The translations under genes were made by a program, and so were the position numbers. A stretch of DNA of 64,000 nucleotides from Bog-756 sp963727075 (GTDB lineage Bacteria; Actinomycetota; Acidimicrobiia; Acidimicrobiales; RAAP-2): positions 496,001-560,000 of the forward strand of contig CAVSET010000006.1 in NCBI GenBank assembly GCA_963727075.1. The letters are read 5' to 3'. Shown here one piece after another: positions 1 through 9,354 of this stretch. The first letter of the stretch is position 1; every line of letters starts with the position of its first letter. Under the pieces are notes generated by a model. The model saw only the letters and a list, made by a program, of their open reading frames with translations, was not told the origin of the DNA and ran no database searches.

Positions 1-635
1 GTCGAAGAGCACGTCGCGTCACCCGCTCGGGGGCTCGGCCGGCATGGCTCGGACGGCGACGCCGGGGAGGTGGCCACCCTTCACCAACACCCAGGCCGGA
101 CCGAGCTTGTGGATGCGCCGGGCCATCTCGACCATGGCCGTCGACGTCCCGGCCGGCCGACGGCGACATGCCGGCGAGGAGCGCCGCCTCCCAGAGGTTC
201 GGGGTGGCGACCAGCGCATGGGGGAGGAGGCTCGTGCCGGTAGGCGCCCGACACCGTCGTCGGCCAGCAGCACCCGCCCGGTCGAGGCCACCATGACGGG
301 GTCCACCACCAACCGGGGCAGGTCGCCGCGCCGCCGCCCGCCGGCCGACGGCGTCACACACTCGGCCGTGCCGAGCATCCCCGTCTTGGTGGCCCGGACG
401 TCCAAGTCGTCGAGCACGGCATCGATCTGGGCGTCGACCATCTCGAGCGGGCACGTGGTGGACCGGGTCACGGCCGTGGTGTTCTGGGCGGTCACCGCGG
501 TGATGGCGGTGGTGGCGAGCACGCCGAGGGCGGCCATCGACTTGATGTCGGCCTGGATGCCCGCGCCCGATCCCGAGTCGGATCCGGCGATGGTTAGGGC
601 GACCGGCGGCCCGTCGGCCGGTCACCGGGTCGATC
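1..635 (-). CDS. thiD: Hydroxymethylpyrimidine (phosphate) kinase, partial and frameshifted
   Basis: ThiD phosphorylates HMP and HMP-P in thiamine pyrimidine synthesis. Reading the minus strand, the N-terminal family signature ALTIAGSDSGSGAG is visible at about 600-560. It is followed by ADIKSMAALGV, ITAVTAQNT and the substrate-loop region KTGMLGT near 390. VVDPVMVAST and LVKGGHLPG follow. The reading frame breaks several times (around 610, 350, 270-190 and 30), and the natural continuation DVLFD near position 5 shows that the gene runs off the left edge. The start is unclear because it overlaps the end of thiG. It is the last visible gene of the thiO-thiS-thiG-thiD operon. The breaks look like base-call errors because the motifs are intact in alternating frames. 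Confidence 0.8.
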
Positions 636-1403
636 ATCCCCTCGAACGAGCTCGAGGCCTCGGCGTGGTAGCGCCGGGTGATGCGACCGGCCAGGCGGGC
701 GGCCCGCCCGGCGGCCACCGCGTCGCGCATGGCCGCGGCCATCAGCGCCGGGTCGTCGGGCCCGGGTCACGGCCGACGCCACCAGCACGGCGTCGCACCC
801 GAGCTCCATGGCCGCACAGGCGTCCGATGCGGTGCCGATCCCGGCATCGAGCACCACCGGCACCCCGGCCTCCTCGGCGATGAGGGCGATGTTGTGCGGG
901 TTGCGGATGCCCAGCCCGCTGCCGATGGGCGAGCCGAGGGGCATGACCGCGGCGCAGCCGGCCTGTTCGAGCCGCCGGGCGGTCACCGGGTCGTCGTTGC
1001 AATAGGGCAGGACGGTGAAGCCGTCGTCGACGAGCTCCTCGGCCGCGGCCAGCAGCTCCACCGGGTCGGGGAGCAGGGTGCGGTCGTCGGCGATCACCTC
1101 GAGCTTGACCCAGTCGGTCTCGAACGCCTCGCGGGCCAGCTTGGCGGTCAGGACGGCATCGGCCGCGGTGAAGCACCCGGCCGTGTTGGGCAGGACCTCG
1201 ATGCCGAGCTGATGGAGGAGGTCGACCAGCGAATGGCGGGTCGTCGGGTCGACCCGCCGCACGGCCACGGTGGCCATGGCCGTGCCCGAGGCCGACCAGG
1301 GCCTCGCGCAGCGAGTCGGGGCTGGCCATGCCGCCGGTGCCGATGATCAGCCGCGAGGCAGGGTCTGCCCGGCGATGACCAGCGCGTCGTCGCCGGCCGG
1401 CAC
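630..1403 (-). CDS. thiG: Thiazole synthase (frameshifted)
   Basis: ThiG forms the thiazole phosphate moiety of thiamine from DXP, dehydroglycine and ThiS-thiocarboxylate. Visible family blocks are SRLIIGTGG at the N-terminus, then LLHQLGIEVLPNTAGC, TDWVKLEVI, VLPYCNDDP, AAVMPLGSPIGSGLG, VVLDAGIGTASDA and GCDAVLVASAV. Lys in WVKLEVI fits the Schiff-base lysine of the family. The frame breaks near 1380, 1277 and 765, but all blocks are in the right order and the total length is right. The start is taken as GTG at 1401-1403. It lies 94 bp after thiS and runs into thiD. ThiO upstream supplies the glycine imine, so this is the aerobic (ThiO) form of the pathway. Confidence 0.85.
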
Positions 1404-1497
1404 CGGGGACAGATGCGACCTCCGGTCGCCACGGCGGCAGCGGGAAGCGATCGGTCCACCGGCCCACGGTACCGCCGGGCGGGCCCCGGCCGTCCGT

Positions 1498-1700
1498 CTA
1501 GCCGCCGGCGGCCGCGGTCACGATCTCGACCCGGTCCCCGTGCGCGAGCCGGGTGAACGCCCACCGGCTCTTCGGGACCACCTCGCCGTTGACGGCCACG
1601 GCGACGCCGCGGGGCGAGTGGCACCACTCGGCCACCAGCGGGCCACGGTGGTCCCGGGGGGGCCGTCCCAGGGCGTGCCGTTGACGTGGACGGGCGTCAT
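1498..1700 (-). CDS. thiS: Sulfur carrier protein ThiS (one frameshift)
   Basis: ThiS is a ubiquitin-fold sulfur carrier whose C-terminal Gly-Gly is thiocarboxylated and donates sulfur to ThiG. The N-terminal part reads MTPVHVNGTPW and the C-terminal part reads VAVAVNGEVVPKSRW, then HGDRVEIVTAAAGG with the diagnostic terminal GG directly before TAG. A single missing base near 1642 separates the two parts. The total of about 67 residues is the usual size. The ATG at 1698-1700 overlaps the thiO stop as ATGA, so the two genes are probably translationally coupled. Confidence 0.85.
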
Positions 1701-2908
1701 CGGCCTGCACCCGACCGCGCCGGCCCGCGGCCGCGCCGTGGCGCGGCGCCCGGAGGCGAAGCGGTCCGGGCCGAAGGCGGCGAACGGTCCGTCGGGGGGC
1801 GTCGCCCGCCGGTGAGGAGCAGCCGGACCACCTCGGTGGCGGTGATCGGGCGCGAGCAGGATGCCGTTGCGGTAGTGGCCGGTGGCCACGAGCAGGCCGG
1901 CCACCTCGGTCGCGGCCCACGATGGGCGCGTTGTCGGGCGACCCGGGCCGCAGCCCGGTGGTCGTGTCGACCAGGTCGTACTCCTCGAGCGAGGGGATGA
2001 GCCGGCGGGCGTCGTCGAGCAGGTCGCCGACCGAGCCGGCCCGGACGGCCAGGTCGAAGCCACGCTCCTCGACGCGTGGCCCCGACCACCACCGTTCGGT
2101 CGGCTCGCGGCACCAGGTAGCAACTGCGCCCGTGGACCAGCCCGCGCACCGTCCGCCCGAGGACCGGCGCGCCGTCTGGCGCGCAGCAGCCGGAGGGTCA
2201 GGCCCCGGACCGGCCGGACCGGCGGGCGGTCGGCGCCGGGATCCCCTCCAGCCTGGCCCGGCATGGCACCCGGCGGCCACTACCACTGCGCCGGCCGGCC
2301 GGCGGCCTCCCCGCCGGAGGACGACACCATGCGCCCGTCCGTCCGCGGACGTCGACCTCGGCGACCTCGTCGCGCCACCACGTCGACGCCGGCCGGCCCG
2401 GCAGGCGTGCGAGCCAGCGCGTCGACCAGGCGCCGGTTGTCCACCTGATGGTCGCCGGCCAGGTCGGCCCCGCCCCGGACGCCGGGGGCGAGCAGGGGCT
2501 CGGATGCCCGGCACTGGCGGGCGCCCAGCCGGTCGGCACCCAGGCCGAGCCCGGCCCGGTAGCCGATGAGGTCGTCGAGGGCCACCAGGTCCGACGGGTC
2601 GGCCGCCACCAGGAGGGTGCCGCGGGTGACATACCCGACCGTCTGCCCCGCCGCCGACTCGAGCGCGGTGGCGAACGCCGGCCATGCCTGGGCGGCCTCG
2701 ATGTTGAGGGCGGTCAGTGCCTCCTCACCGAAGTTGGCCTCGCCGACGGGCGCCAGCATGCCCGGCCGCGGCCCACGTCGCGCCGCGGCCCGGTGCCGGG
2801 TCCACCACCGCGACCGACAGGCCCGCCCTAGGCCGCCGACCAGGCGACGGACAGGCCGATCACACCCCCGCCGACGACCACGACATCCTTGGCCGGGTGT
2901 GCTGCCAC
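1697..2908 (-). CDS. thiO: Glycine oxidase ThiO (frameshifted)
   Basis: ThiO is an FAD-dependent oxidase that turns glycine into the imine used by ThiG. From the GTG at 2906-2908 the N-terminus reads VAAHPAKDVVVVGGGVIG, a Rossmann GxGxxG dinucleotide fold. Later blocks are GATWAAAGMLAP, GYVTRGTLLVA, the middle segment DLVDTTTGLRPGSPDN and the C-terminal GHYRNGILLAP-type motif near 1860. At least three frame breaks occur (around 2820, 2370 and 2130-1900). The length fits the roughly 370-400 residues of ThiO. It is the first gene of the thiamine operon and is divergent from gltB. Confidence 0.82.
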
Positions 2909-2922
2909 GGCCCAATGGTAGG

Positions 2923-2954
2923 CTCACGCACCCCGGGCGGCGGTGGGGCGTGAG
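2923..2954. other. Inverted repeat between thiO and gltB
   Basis: CTCACGC (2923-2929) and GCGTGAG (2948-2954) are perfect arms, with CCCC/GGGG extending the stem inward. It lies just upstream of thiO and in the divergent intergenic space. It could be an operator or a leader hairpin of the thi operon. I found no THI-box (TPP riboswitch) core such as CTGAGA plus CCTGAAC-type segments near it. Confidence 0.4.
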
Positions 2955-2985
2955 CGGGCGGTGCTCGGGTGTGGCGCAGCATCGT

Positions 2986-3015
2986 CGACCCCGGTGCGCA
3001 GGGGCGGTGTAGAAT
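2986..3015 (+). promoter_or_regulatory. Possible gltB promoter
   Basis: TAGAAT at 3010-3015 is a good -10 hexamer. The -35 is weak (CGACCC at 2986-2991, 18-bp spacer). A ribosome binding site GGAG at 3071-3074 lies 8 bp before the gltB ATG at 3083. The call rests on sequence similarity only. Confidence 0.3.
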
Positions 3016-3082
3016 TTGGGACCACGCATGGGCCAGCGTCGTCCCGGGCGGGCACATCCCTTCCCTTGTTGGAGCGACACCC

Positions 3083-6000
3083 ATGGCTACTCCCCGAACC
3101 CGCAGCGTCGGCCAGTCGCCGTCCGGCCCTGCCCCGGTGCCCCGCCCGCGGCGCCGCTCCCGACGGCCATCACCGGGCGGCCTCTACGACCCCCGCTTCG
3201 AGCACGACGCCTGCGGCGTGGCGCTGGTGGCGGACCTCCAGGGCCGTCCCACCCATGCCCTGGTGCGCCGGGCGCTGGCCGCCCTCGAGCACTTGGCCCA
3301 CCGGGGGGCGACCGGTAGCGAGGAGGACAGCGGAGACGGGGCCGGGATCCTCCTCCAGGTGCCGCACGAGCTTCTATGCCGGGGTGGTGGGCTTCGACCT
3401 CCCCCCGCCGGGCGAGTACGCCACCGGGATCATGTTCCTGCCGAGGGACGCCGAGCGGGCCGAGTCCGCCCGCACGGCCCTGGCCAAGCTGGCCGGGGAG
3501 GAGGGGCTCACCGTCCTCGGCTGGCGCGACGTGCCCGTCGACGCCAGTCGCTCGGCTCGATCGGTCGACGGGGGCCATGCCCTCGATGCACCAGCTGTTC
3601 GTGGCCCCGGCCCCGGGGACGCCAGTGCCGGGCGAGGACCCGGCGCTCGCCCTGGACCGCCTGGCCTTCGTGCTCCGCAAGCGGGTCGAGCACGAGATCG
3701 ACGGGTGCTATCCGGTGTCGCTGTCGGCCCGCACCATCGTCTACAAGGGGATGCTCACCTCACACCAACTGGTCGAGTTCTTCCCCGATCTGTCCGACGA
3801 GCGGGTGGTCAGCGGGTTGGCGCTCGTCCACTCGAGGTTCTCCACCAACACCTTCCCCTCGTGGCCGCTGGCCCATCCCTACCGGTACCTGGCCCACAAC
3901 GGCGAGATCAACACCCTGGCCGGCAACCGCAACTGGATGCGGGCCCGCGAGGCGCTGTGCCGCGACCGACCTCATCCCCGGGCTCGAGCGTGCCTTCCCC
4001 GTCGTGACACCGGGGGCCAGCGACTCGGCCTCCTTCGACGAGGTGCTCGAGCTGCTCCACCTCGGTGGGCGGCCGCTGCACCATGCCGTGCTGATGATGA
4101 TCCCCGAAGCGTGGGAGAACCATCGCACGATGGATCCGGCCCGACGGGCCTTCTACCGGTTCCACGCCTCGCTCATGGAGCCGTGGGACGGTCCTGCCGC
4201 AGTGGCCTTCACCGACGGCACGGTGATCGGCGCCGTGCTCGACCGCAACGGCCTGCGTCCGGCCCGGTACTGGGTGACCGACGACGGCCTCGTGGTGCTG
4301 GCCAGCGAGGTCGGGGTCATCGACGTCCCCCCCGAGCAGGTGGTGCGCAAGGGTCGTCTGCAGCCCGGTCGCATGTTCTTGGTGGACACGGCGGCCGGTC
4401 GCATCGTCGACGACGACGAGATCAAGGACGCCCTGGCTGCCGAGCAGCCCTACGCCGAGTGGCTGGACGCCGGCCAGATCGACCTCGAGGACCTCCCGCC
4501 CCGGACCATGCTCACCCCCCAGCACGCCTCGGTGATCGGGCGGCAGCGCCTGTTCGGCTACACCGACGAAGAGCTCCGGATCATCCTCGGGCCCCTGGCC
4601 CGTACGGCCATGGACCCCATCGGGTCGATGGGCACCGATACCCCCATCGCCGTGCTCTCCGATCGGCCCCGGCTGCTGTACGACTACTTCACCCAGCTGT
4701 TCGCGCAGGTCACCAACCCCCCGCTCGATGCCATTCGCGAGGAATTGGTCACCTCACTGCTCTCCACCCTCGGTCCCGAGGCCAACGTTCTCCAGCCCAC
4801 GGCCGAGTCGTGCCGCCAGATCGTGCTGCCCATGCCGGTGATCGACAACGACGACCTGGCCAAGCTGCTCTACGTCAACGAGGACGGAAGCACACCCGGG
4901 TTCCGGGCCTTCGCCATCGACGGGCTGTTCGAGGTGACCGGCGGCGGCGAGGCGCTGCGGGCCGGGATCGAGGAGGTCCGGACCCGGGTGAGCACGGCCA
5001 TCGCCCAGGGAGCGGACGTGATCGTCCTGTCCGATCGGAACTCGACGCCGGAGCTGGCCCCCATCCCCTCGCTCCTGCTGGTGTCGGCCGTCCATCACCA
5101 TTTGGTGCGCGAGAAGACCCGGACCCAGGTCGGCCTGGTGGTGGAGTCCGGTGACGCCCGCGAGGTCCACCACATGGCCCTCCTCAAGGGGTACGGCGCG
5201 GCCGCCATCAACCCGTACCTGGCCTTCGAGACCATCGACGACATGATCGCATCGGGCTACCTCACCGGGGTCACGCCGCGACAGGCGCAGAGGAACTACA
5301 TCAAGGGCGCCTCGAAGGGGATCATCAAGGTCATGTCCAAGATGGGCATCTCGACGGTGGCGTCCTACACGGGCGCGCAGGTCTTCGAGGCGGTGGGCCT
5401 GTCGCACGAGGTGATCGACGAGTACTTCACCGGAACGGTGTCACGCATCGGCGGGGTGGGACTCGACGTCCTGGCCGAGGAGGTGGCCAGCCGGCACCGG
5501 CTTTCCCACCTGGACCGCCCGACCGAGCTCGCCCACCGGGAGCGCGAGGTCGGTGGCGAGTACCAGTGGCGGCGGGAGGGGGAGATCCATCTGTTCAACC
5601 CCCGGACGGTCTTCAAGCTGCAGCACGCCACCCGCGCCAAGCGGTACGAGGTGTTCAAGGAGTACACCAAGGCGGTGGACGACCTGTCCAGCGAGCTCGC
5701 CACCCTGCGGGGACTGATGCAGCTGCGGACCGGAGCGCTGTCCCCGGTGCCGATCGAGGAGGTGGAACCGGCCTCGGCCATCCTGGCCCGGTTCTCGACC
5801 GGGGCCATGTCCTACGGGTCCATCTCGGCTGAGGCCCACGAGACCCTGGCCATCGCCATGAACCGACTGGGCGGTCGGTCCAATACGGGCGAAGGGGGGG
5901 AGGACCCGGAACGGTTCACCCCAGACCCCGACGGCGACCTGCGTCGGAGCGCCATCAAACAGGTGGCCTCGGGCCGGTTCGGGGTGACCTCGGAGTACCT

Positions 6001-7708
6001 GGTCAACTCGGACGACCTCCAGATCAAGATCGCCCAGGGGGCCAAGCCGGGCGAGGGCGGCCAGCTCCCCGGCCACAAGATCACGCCCGAGATCGCCAAG
6101 ACCAGGTACTCGACGCCGGGGGTCGGCCTCATCTCGCCCCCTCCCCACCACGACATCTACTCCATCGAGGACATCGCCCAGCTCATCCACGACCTCAAGT
6201 CGGCGAACCCCAAGGCCCGGGTCCACGTGAAGCTGGTGGCCGAGGTTGGGGTGGGCACGGTGGCCGCCGGGGTGGCGAAGGCCCACTCGGACGTGGTGCT
6301 CATCTCGGGGCACGACGGCGGTACCGGGGCGACGCCGCTCACCTCGCAGAAGCACGCCGGGATCCCCTGGGAGCTGGGCCTGGCCGAGACCCAGCAGACC
6401 CTGCTGGCCAACGACCTGCGCGACCGTATCGTCGTCCAGGTCGACGGCCAGATGAAGACCGGCCGCGACGTGGTGATCGGCGCCCTGCTCGGGGCCGAGG
6501 AGTTCGGGTTCGCCACCGCCCCCCTGGTGGTGTCGGGCTGCATCATGATGCGGGTCTGCCATCTCGACACCTGTCCGGTCGGGATCGCCACTCAGAAGCC
6601 CGAGCTCCGGGCCCGCTTCTCCGGACGACCGGAATTCGTCGAGACCTTCTTCGAGTACATCGCCGAGGAGGTGCGGGAGCATCTGGCCGCGCTCGGGCTG
6701 CGCTCCCTGCAGGAGGCGATCGGCCGGGTCGACCTGGTCGACGCGACGCCGGCCATCGACCACTGGAAGGCCAGCGGACTCGACCTGACGCCCATCCTCG
6801 CGCCGCCCGAGCTGCCCGAAGGTGCCGTGAGGTACTGCGTCAACGAGCAGGACCACGGACTCGACCGGGCCCTCGATCACGCCTTCCTCGAGCAGTGCCG
6901 CCCGGCTATCGAGTGCGGCACCCCGGTGGAGGCCGAGCTGGCCATCACCAACGTCAACCGGACCGTCGGCACCCTGCTCGGCTACGAGATCACCCGGCGC
7001 CACGGGGGTGCCGGGCTGCCCGAGGGGACGATCGACCTCACCTTCCACGGCTCGGCGGGCCAGAGCTTCGGCGCCTTCGTGCCGAAGGGCGTGACTATGC
7101 GCTTGTTCGGAGACGCCAACGACTACCTCGGCAAGGGATTGTCGGGCGGGCGCATCGTGGTCCGCCCACCGCAGGGTTCGAGCTTCGCCGCCGAGGACAA
7201 CATCGTGGCCGGCAACGTGATTCTCTACGGCGCCACCGGTGGCGAGGTGTTCCTGCGCGGCCAGGTGGGGGAGCGCTTCTGCGTGCGCAACTCAGGCGCT
7301 ATCGCCGTGGTCGAGGGGGTCGGCGACCATGGTTGCGAATACATGACCGGGGGCCGGGTCGTGGTGCTCGGGCCGTGCGGCCGCAACTTCGCCGCCGGGA
7401 TGTCGGGAGGGATGGCCTTCGTCTACGACCCGCACGGACTGCTGGCCGGGCTGTACAACCACGAGGACGTCGATCTCGAGCCGTTGGCGGCCGACGACCG
7501 GATATGGCTCAAGGATTGCATCACCATGCACCGGGACGAGACCGGCTCGGAGGTGGCCGAACACATCCTCTCCGACTGGATCAGCAGTTCCGAGCAGTTC
7601 GTGACGGTGATGCCCCAGGACTACCGCCGGGTGCTGGCGGCCACCGAGCGGGCCGTGGCCGAGGGGCGCTCGGTCGAGGAGGCGATCATGGAGGCGGCCC
7701 ATGGGTGA
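3083..7708 (+). CDS. gltB: Glutamate synthase large subunit (GOGAT alpha), frameshifted near the N-terminus
   Basis: The large subunit takes ammonia from glutamine and aminates 2-oxoglutarate on FMN. After a short propeptide the mature N-terminal Cys of the class II amidotransferase is seen in FEHDACGVALVADLQGRP. AHNGEINTLAGNRNWM marks the same domain. The FMN domain follows (SYGSISAEAHETL, RSNTGEGGEDP), then GHDGGTGATPL. The 3Fe-4S cluster loop is CIMMRVCHLDTCPVG, with Cys spacing 5 and 4. A C-terminal beta-helix with GG repeats ends the protein. Frame breaks occur near 3375, 3550 and 3960, all in the first kilobase. The rest is one clean frame of about 1250 codons. The start has an RBS 8 bp away. 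It overlaps gltD by 8 bp. Confidence 0.95.
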   Translation: MATPRTRSVGQSPSGPAPVPRPRRRSRRPSPGGLYDPRFEHDACGVALVADLQGRPTHALVRRALAALEHLAHRGATGSEEDSGDGAGILLQVPHELLCRGGGLRPPPAGRVRHRDHVPAEGRRAGRVRPHGPGQAGRGGGAHRPRLARRARRRQSLGSIGRRGPCPRCTSCSWPRPRGRQCRARTRRSPWTAWPSCSASGSSTRSTGAIRCRCRPAPSSTRGCSPHTNWSSSSPICPTSGWSAGWRSSTRGSPPTPSPRGRWPIPTGTWPTTARSTPWPATATGCGPARRCAATDLIPGLERAFPVVTPGASDSASFDEVLELLHLGGRPLHHAVLMMIPEAWENHRTMDPARRAFYRFHASLMEPWDGPAAVAFTDGTVIGAVLDRNGLRPARYWVTDDGLVVLASEVGVIDVPPEQVVRKGRLQPGRMFLVDTAAGRIVDDDEIKDALAAEQPYAEWLDAGQIDLEDLPPRTMLTPQHASVIGRQRLFGYTDEELRIILGPLARTAMDPIGSMGTDTPIAVLSDRPRLLYDYFTQLFAQVTNPPLDAIREELVTSLLSTLGPEANVLQPTAESCRQIVLPMPVIDNDDLAKLLYVNEDGSTPGFRAFAIDGLFEVTGGGEALRAGIEEVRTRVSTAIAQGADVIVLSDRNSTPELAPIPSLLLVSAVHHHLVREKTRTQVGLVVESGDAREVHHMALLKGYGAAAINPYLAFETIDDMIASGYLTGVTPRQAQRNYIKGASKGIIKVMSKMGISTVASYTGAQVFEAVGLSHEVIDEYFTGTVSRIGGVGLDVLAEEVASRHRLSHLDRPTELAHREREVGGEYQWRREGEIHLFNPRTVFKLQHATRAKRYEVFKEYTKAVDDLSSELATLRGLMQLRTGALSPVPIEEVEPASAILARFSTGAMSYGSISAEAHETLAIAMNRLGGRSNTGEGGEDPERFTPDPDGDLRRSAIKQVASGRFGVTSEYLVNSDDLQIKIAQGAKPGEGGQLPGHKITPEIAKTRYSTPGVGLISPPPHHDIYSIEDIAQLIHDLKSANPKARVHVKLVAEVGVGTVAAGVAKAHSDVVLISGHDGGTGATPLTSQKHAGIPWELGLAETQQTLLANDLRDRIVVQVDGQMKTGRDVVIGALLGAEEFGFATAPLVVSGCIMMRVCHLDTCPVGIATQKPELRARFSGRPEFVETFFEYIAEEVREHLAALGLRSLQEAIGRVDLVDATPAIDHWKASGLDLTPILAPPELPEGAVRYCVNEQDHGLDRALDHAFLEQCRPAIECGTPVEAELAITNVNRTVGTLLGYEITRRHGGAGLPEGTIDLTFHGSAGQSFGAFVPKGVTMRLFGDANDYLGKGLSGGRIVVRPPQGSSFAAEDNIVAGNVILYGATGGEVFLRGQVGERFCVRNSGAIAVVEGVGDHGCEYMTGGRVVVLGPCGRNFAAGMSGGMAFVYDPHGLLAGLYNHEDVDLEPLAADDRIWLKDCITMHRDETGSEVAEHILSDWISSSEQFVTVMPQDYRRVLAATERAVAEGRSVEEAIMEAAHG

Positions 7709-9209
7709 CATCACCGGTTTCCTCAAGTACGGTCGCACCCTTCCGGCCCGCCGGCCGGTCCCGGTGCGCCTGCGGGACTGGAAGGAGTTCTACGAGCCGT
7801 TCCCCGCCGAGGCGGCCCGGCAGCAGGGAGCGCGCTGCATGGACTGTGGCATCCCCTTCTGCCATGAGGGCTGTCCTCTCGGTAACCTCATCCCCGAGTG
7901 GAACGACCTGGTCTACCGGGACGACTGGTCGGAGGCCATCGAGCGGCTCCACGCCACCAACAACTTTCCCGAGTTCACCGGACGGCTCTGCCCGGCCCCG
8001 TGCGAGGGGTCGTGCGTCCTCGGGATCAACGACGACCCCGTCACCATCGAGCGCATCGAGTACGAGATCGTCGAGCGGGCCTGGTCCGAAGGATGGGTCG
8101 ATCCGGTCCTGCCCACCGTCCCGAGCGGCAAGCGGGCGGCGGTGGTGGGATCGGGGCCGGCCGGGTTGGCCGCTGCCCAGCAGCTGGTGCGAGCCGGACA
8201 CCGGGTGGTGGTGTTCGAGCGGGCCGAGCGCGCCGGCGGGCTCCTGCGCTACGGGATCCCCGAGTTCAAGATGGAAAAGGCCGTGCTCGACCGCCGCCTC
8301 GACCAACTGAAGGTGGAAGGCGTCGAATTCCGCTGCCGGGTGAGCGTGGGGGAGTGCGCGCCCGAGACCCGAGCCGCACTCGCCCCGGGTGCCACGGTCG
8401 TGGCGGCCCAGGCCGTGGTCGACGAGTTCGACGCCGTGCTGCTGGCGGGGGGTGCCACCCTGCCCCGTGACCTCCCCGTCCCCGGCCGGGAGCTGTCCGG
8501 GATCCATCGGGCCATGGACTACCTGAAGCCCGCCAACCTGGTACAGGAGGGCGGGCTGGCTCGCTCGCCCATCTCGGCGGAGGGGAAGCACGTGGTGATC
8601 ATCGGCGGCGGGGACACCGGGGCCGACTGCCTCGGCACCGTCCACCGGCAACGTGCCCTCAGCGTGCACCAACTCGAGATCATGCCCGAGCCCCCCGCCG
8701 AACGGAGCGGCGACAACCCGTGGCCGACGTGGCCGCTCATACTCCGTACCTCGGCGGCCCTCGAGGAGGGCGGCGAGCGGGTGTTCTCGGTGACCACCGC
8801 CGAGTTCCTGGGCGACGACTCCGGCCAGGTCCGGGCCTTGCGCGGCGAGGAGGTCGAAATGGTCCACGGCGAGGACGGGCGCCCTGGATTCGTCCCGGTG
8901 GACGGATCCGAGTTCGAGATCCCCTGTGAGCTGGTGCTGCTGGCCATGGGGTTCCTCGGTGCCGAGCGCCAGGGGGTGGTGGCCGAGCTGGGCCTCGAGC
9001 TGGACGCTCGGGGCGCGGTGGCCGCCGACCGGTCGTGGTCGACCAACGTCGAGGGAGTCTTCGTGTGCGGCGACATGACCCGGGGTCAGAGCCTCATTGT
9101 GTGGGCAATCGCCGAGGGTCGTTCCGCCGCCGCCGCCGTCGACCGGTTCCTCATGGGGAAGACCGCGCTGCCGGCCCCGATCGTTCCGGGCCAGCTGGCC
9201 CTGCGCTGA
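7701..9209 (+). CDS. gltD: Glutamate synthase small subunit (GOGAT beta)
   Basis: The small subunit passes electrons from NAD(P)H through FAD and 4Fe-4S clusters to GltB. The 502 residues show the N-terminal cluster cysteines CMDCGIPFCHEGCPLGN and CPAPCEGSC. Next comes the FAD Rossmann motif VVGSGPAGLAAAQQL (about residues 148-162), then the NADPH-binding VVIIGGGDTGADCLG (about 296-310). The FAD-closing GVFVCGDMTRGQSLIVWAI lies near residue 455. The frame is intact and the length is normal. The ATG lies inside the gltB stop region, so translation is coupled. The downstream neighbour is convergent. Confidence 0.96.
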   Translation: MGDITGFLKYGRTLPARRPVPVRLRDWKEFYEPFPAEAARQQGARCMDCGIPFCHEGCPLGNLIPEWNDLVYRDDWSEAIERLHATNNFPEFTGRLCPAPCEGSCVLGINDDPVTIERIEYEIVERAWSEGWVDPVLPTVPSGKRAAVVGSGPAGLAAAQQLVRAGHRVVVFERAERAGGLLRYGIPEFKMEKAVLDRRLDQLKVEGVEFRCRVSVGECAPETRAALAPGATVVAAQAVVDEFDAVLLAGGATLPRDLPVPGRELSGIHRAMDYLKPANLVQEGGLARSPISAEGKHVVIIGGGDTGADCLGTVHRQRALSVHQLEIMPEPPAERSGDNPWPTWPLILRTSAALEEGGERVFSVTTAEFLGDDSGQVRALRGEEVEMVHGEDGRPGFVPVDGSEFEIPCELVLLAMGFLGAERQGVVAELGLELDARGAVAADRSWSTNVEGVFVCGDMTRGQSLIVWAIAEGRSAAAAVDRFLMGKTALPAPIVPGQLALR

Positions 9210-9354
9210 CGACGGCGGTCGTGAAGGGAGGGTCCGTGGTTAGGGGTCCAGCACCGGGGTCGTCGACGACGTCACGGAGCGAATGAAACCCCAGCCGGGG
9301 CGCCTTGACCGAGCCCCTACAGCCCGACGGCCCGCTGGTGAGCAGGCATGCAGT

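Noticed and set aside
2909..3082. TPP riboswitch upstream of the thi operon
   Set aside because: I could not find the conserved CTGAGA and ACCTGATC-type segments. Only a simple inverted repeat is present.
5441..7048. Long minus-strand open frame (535 codons) opposite gltB
   Set aside because: It is antisense to conserved GltB motifs, has a composition typical of high-GC shadow frames and no family motif.
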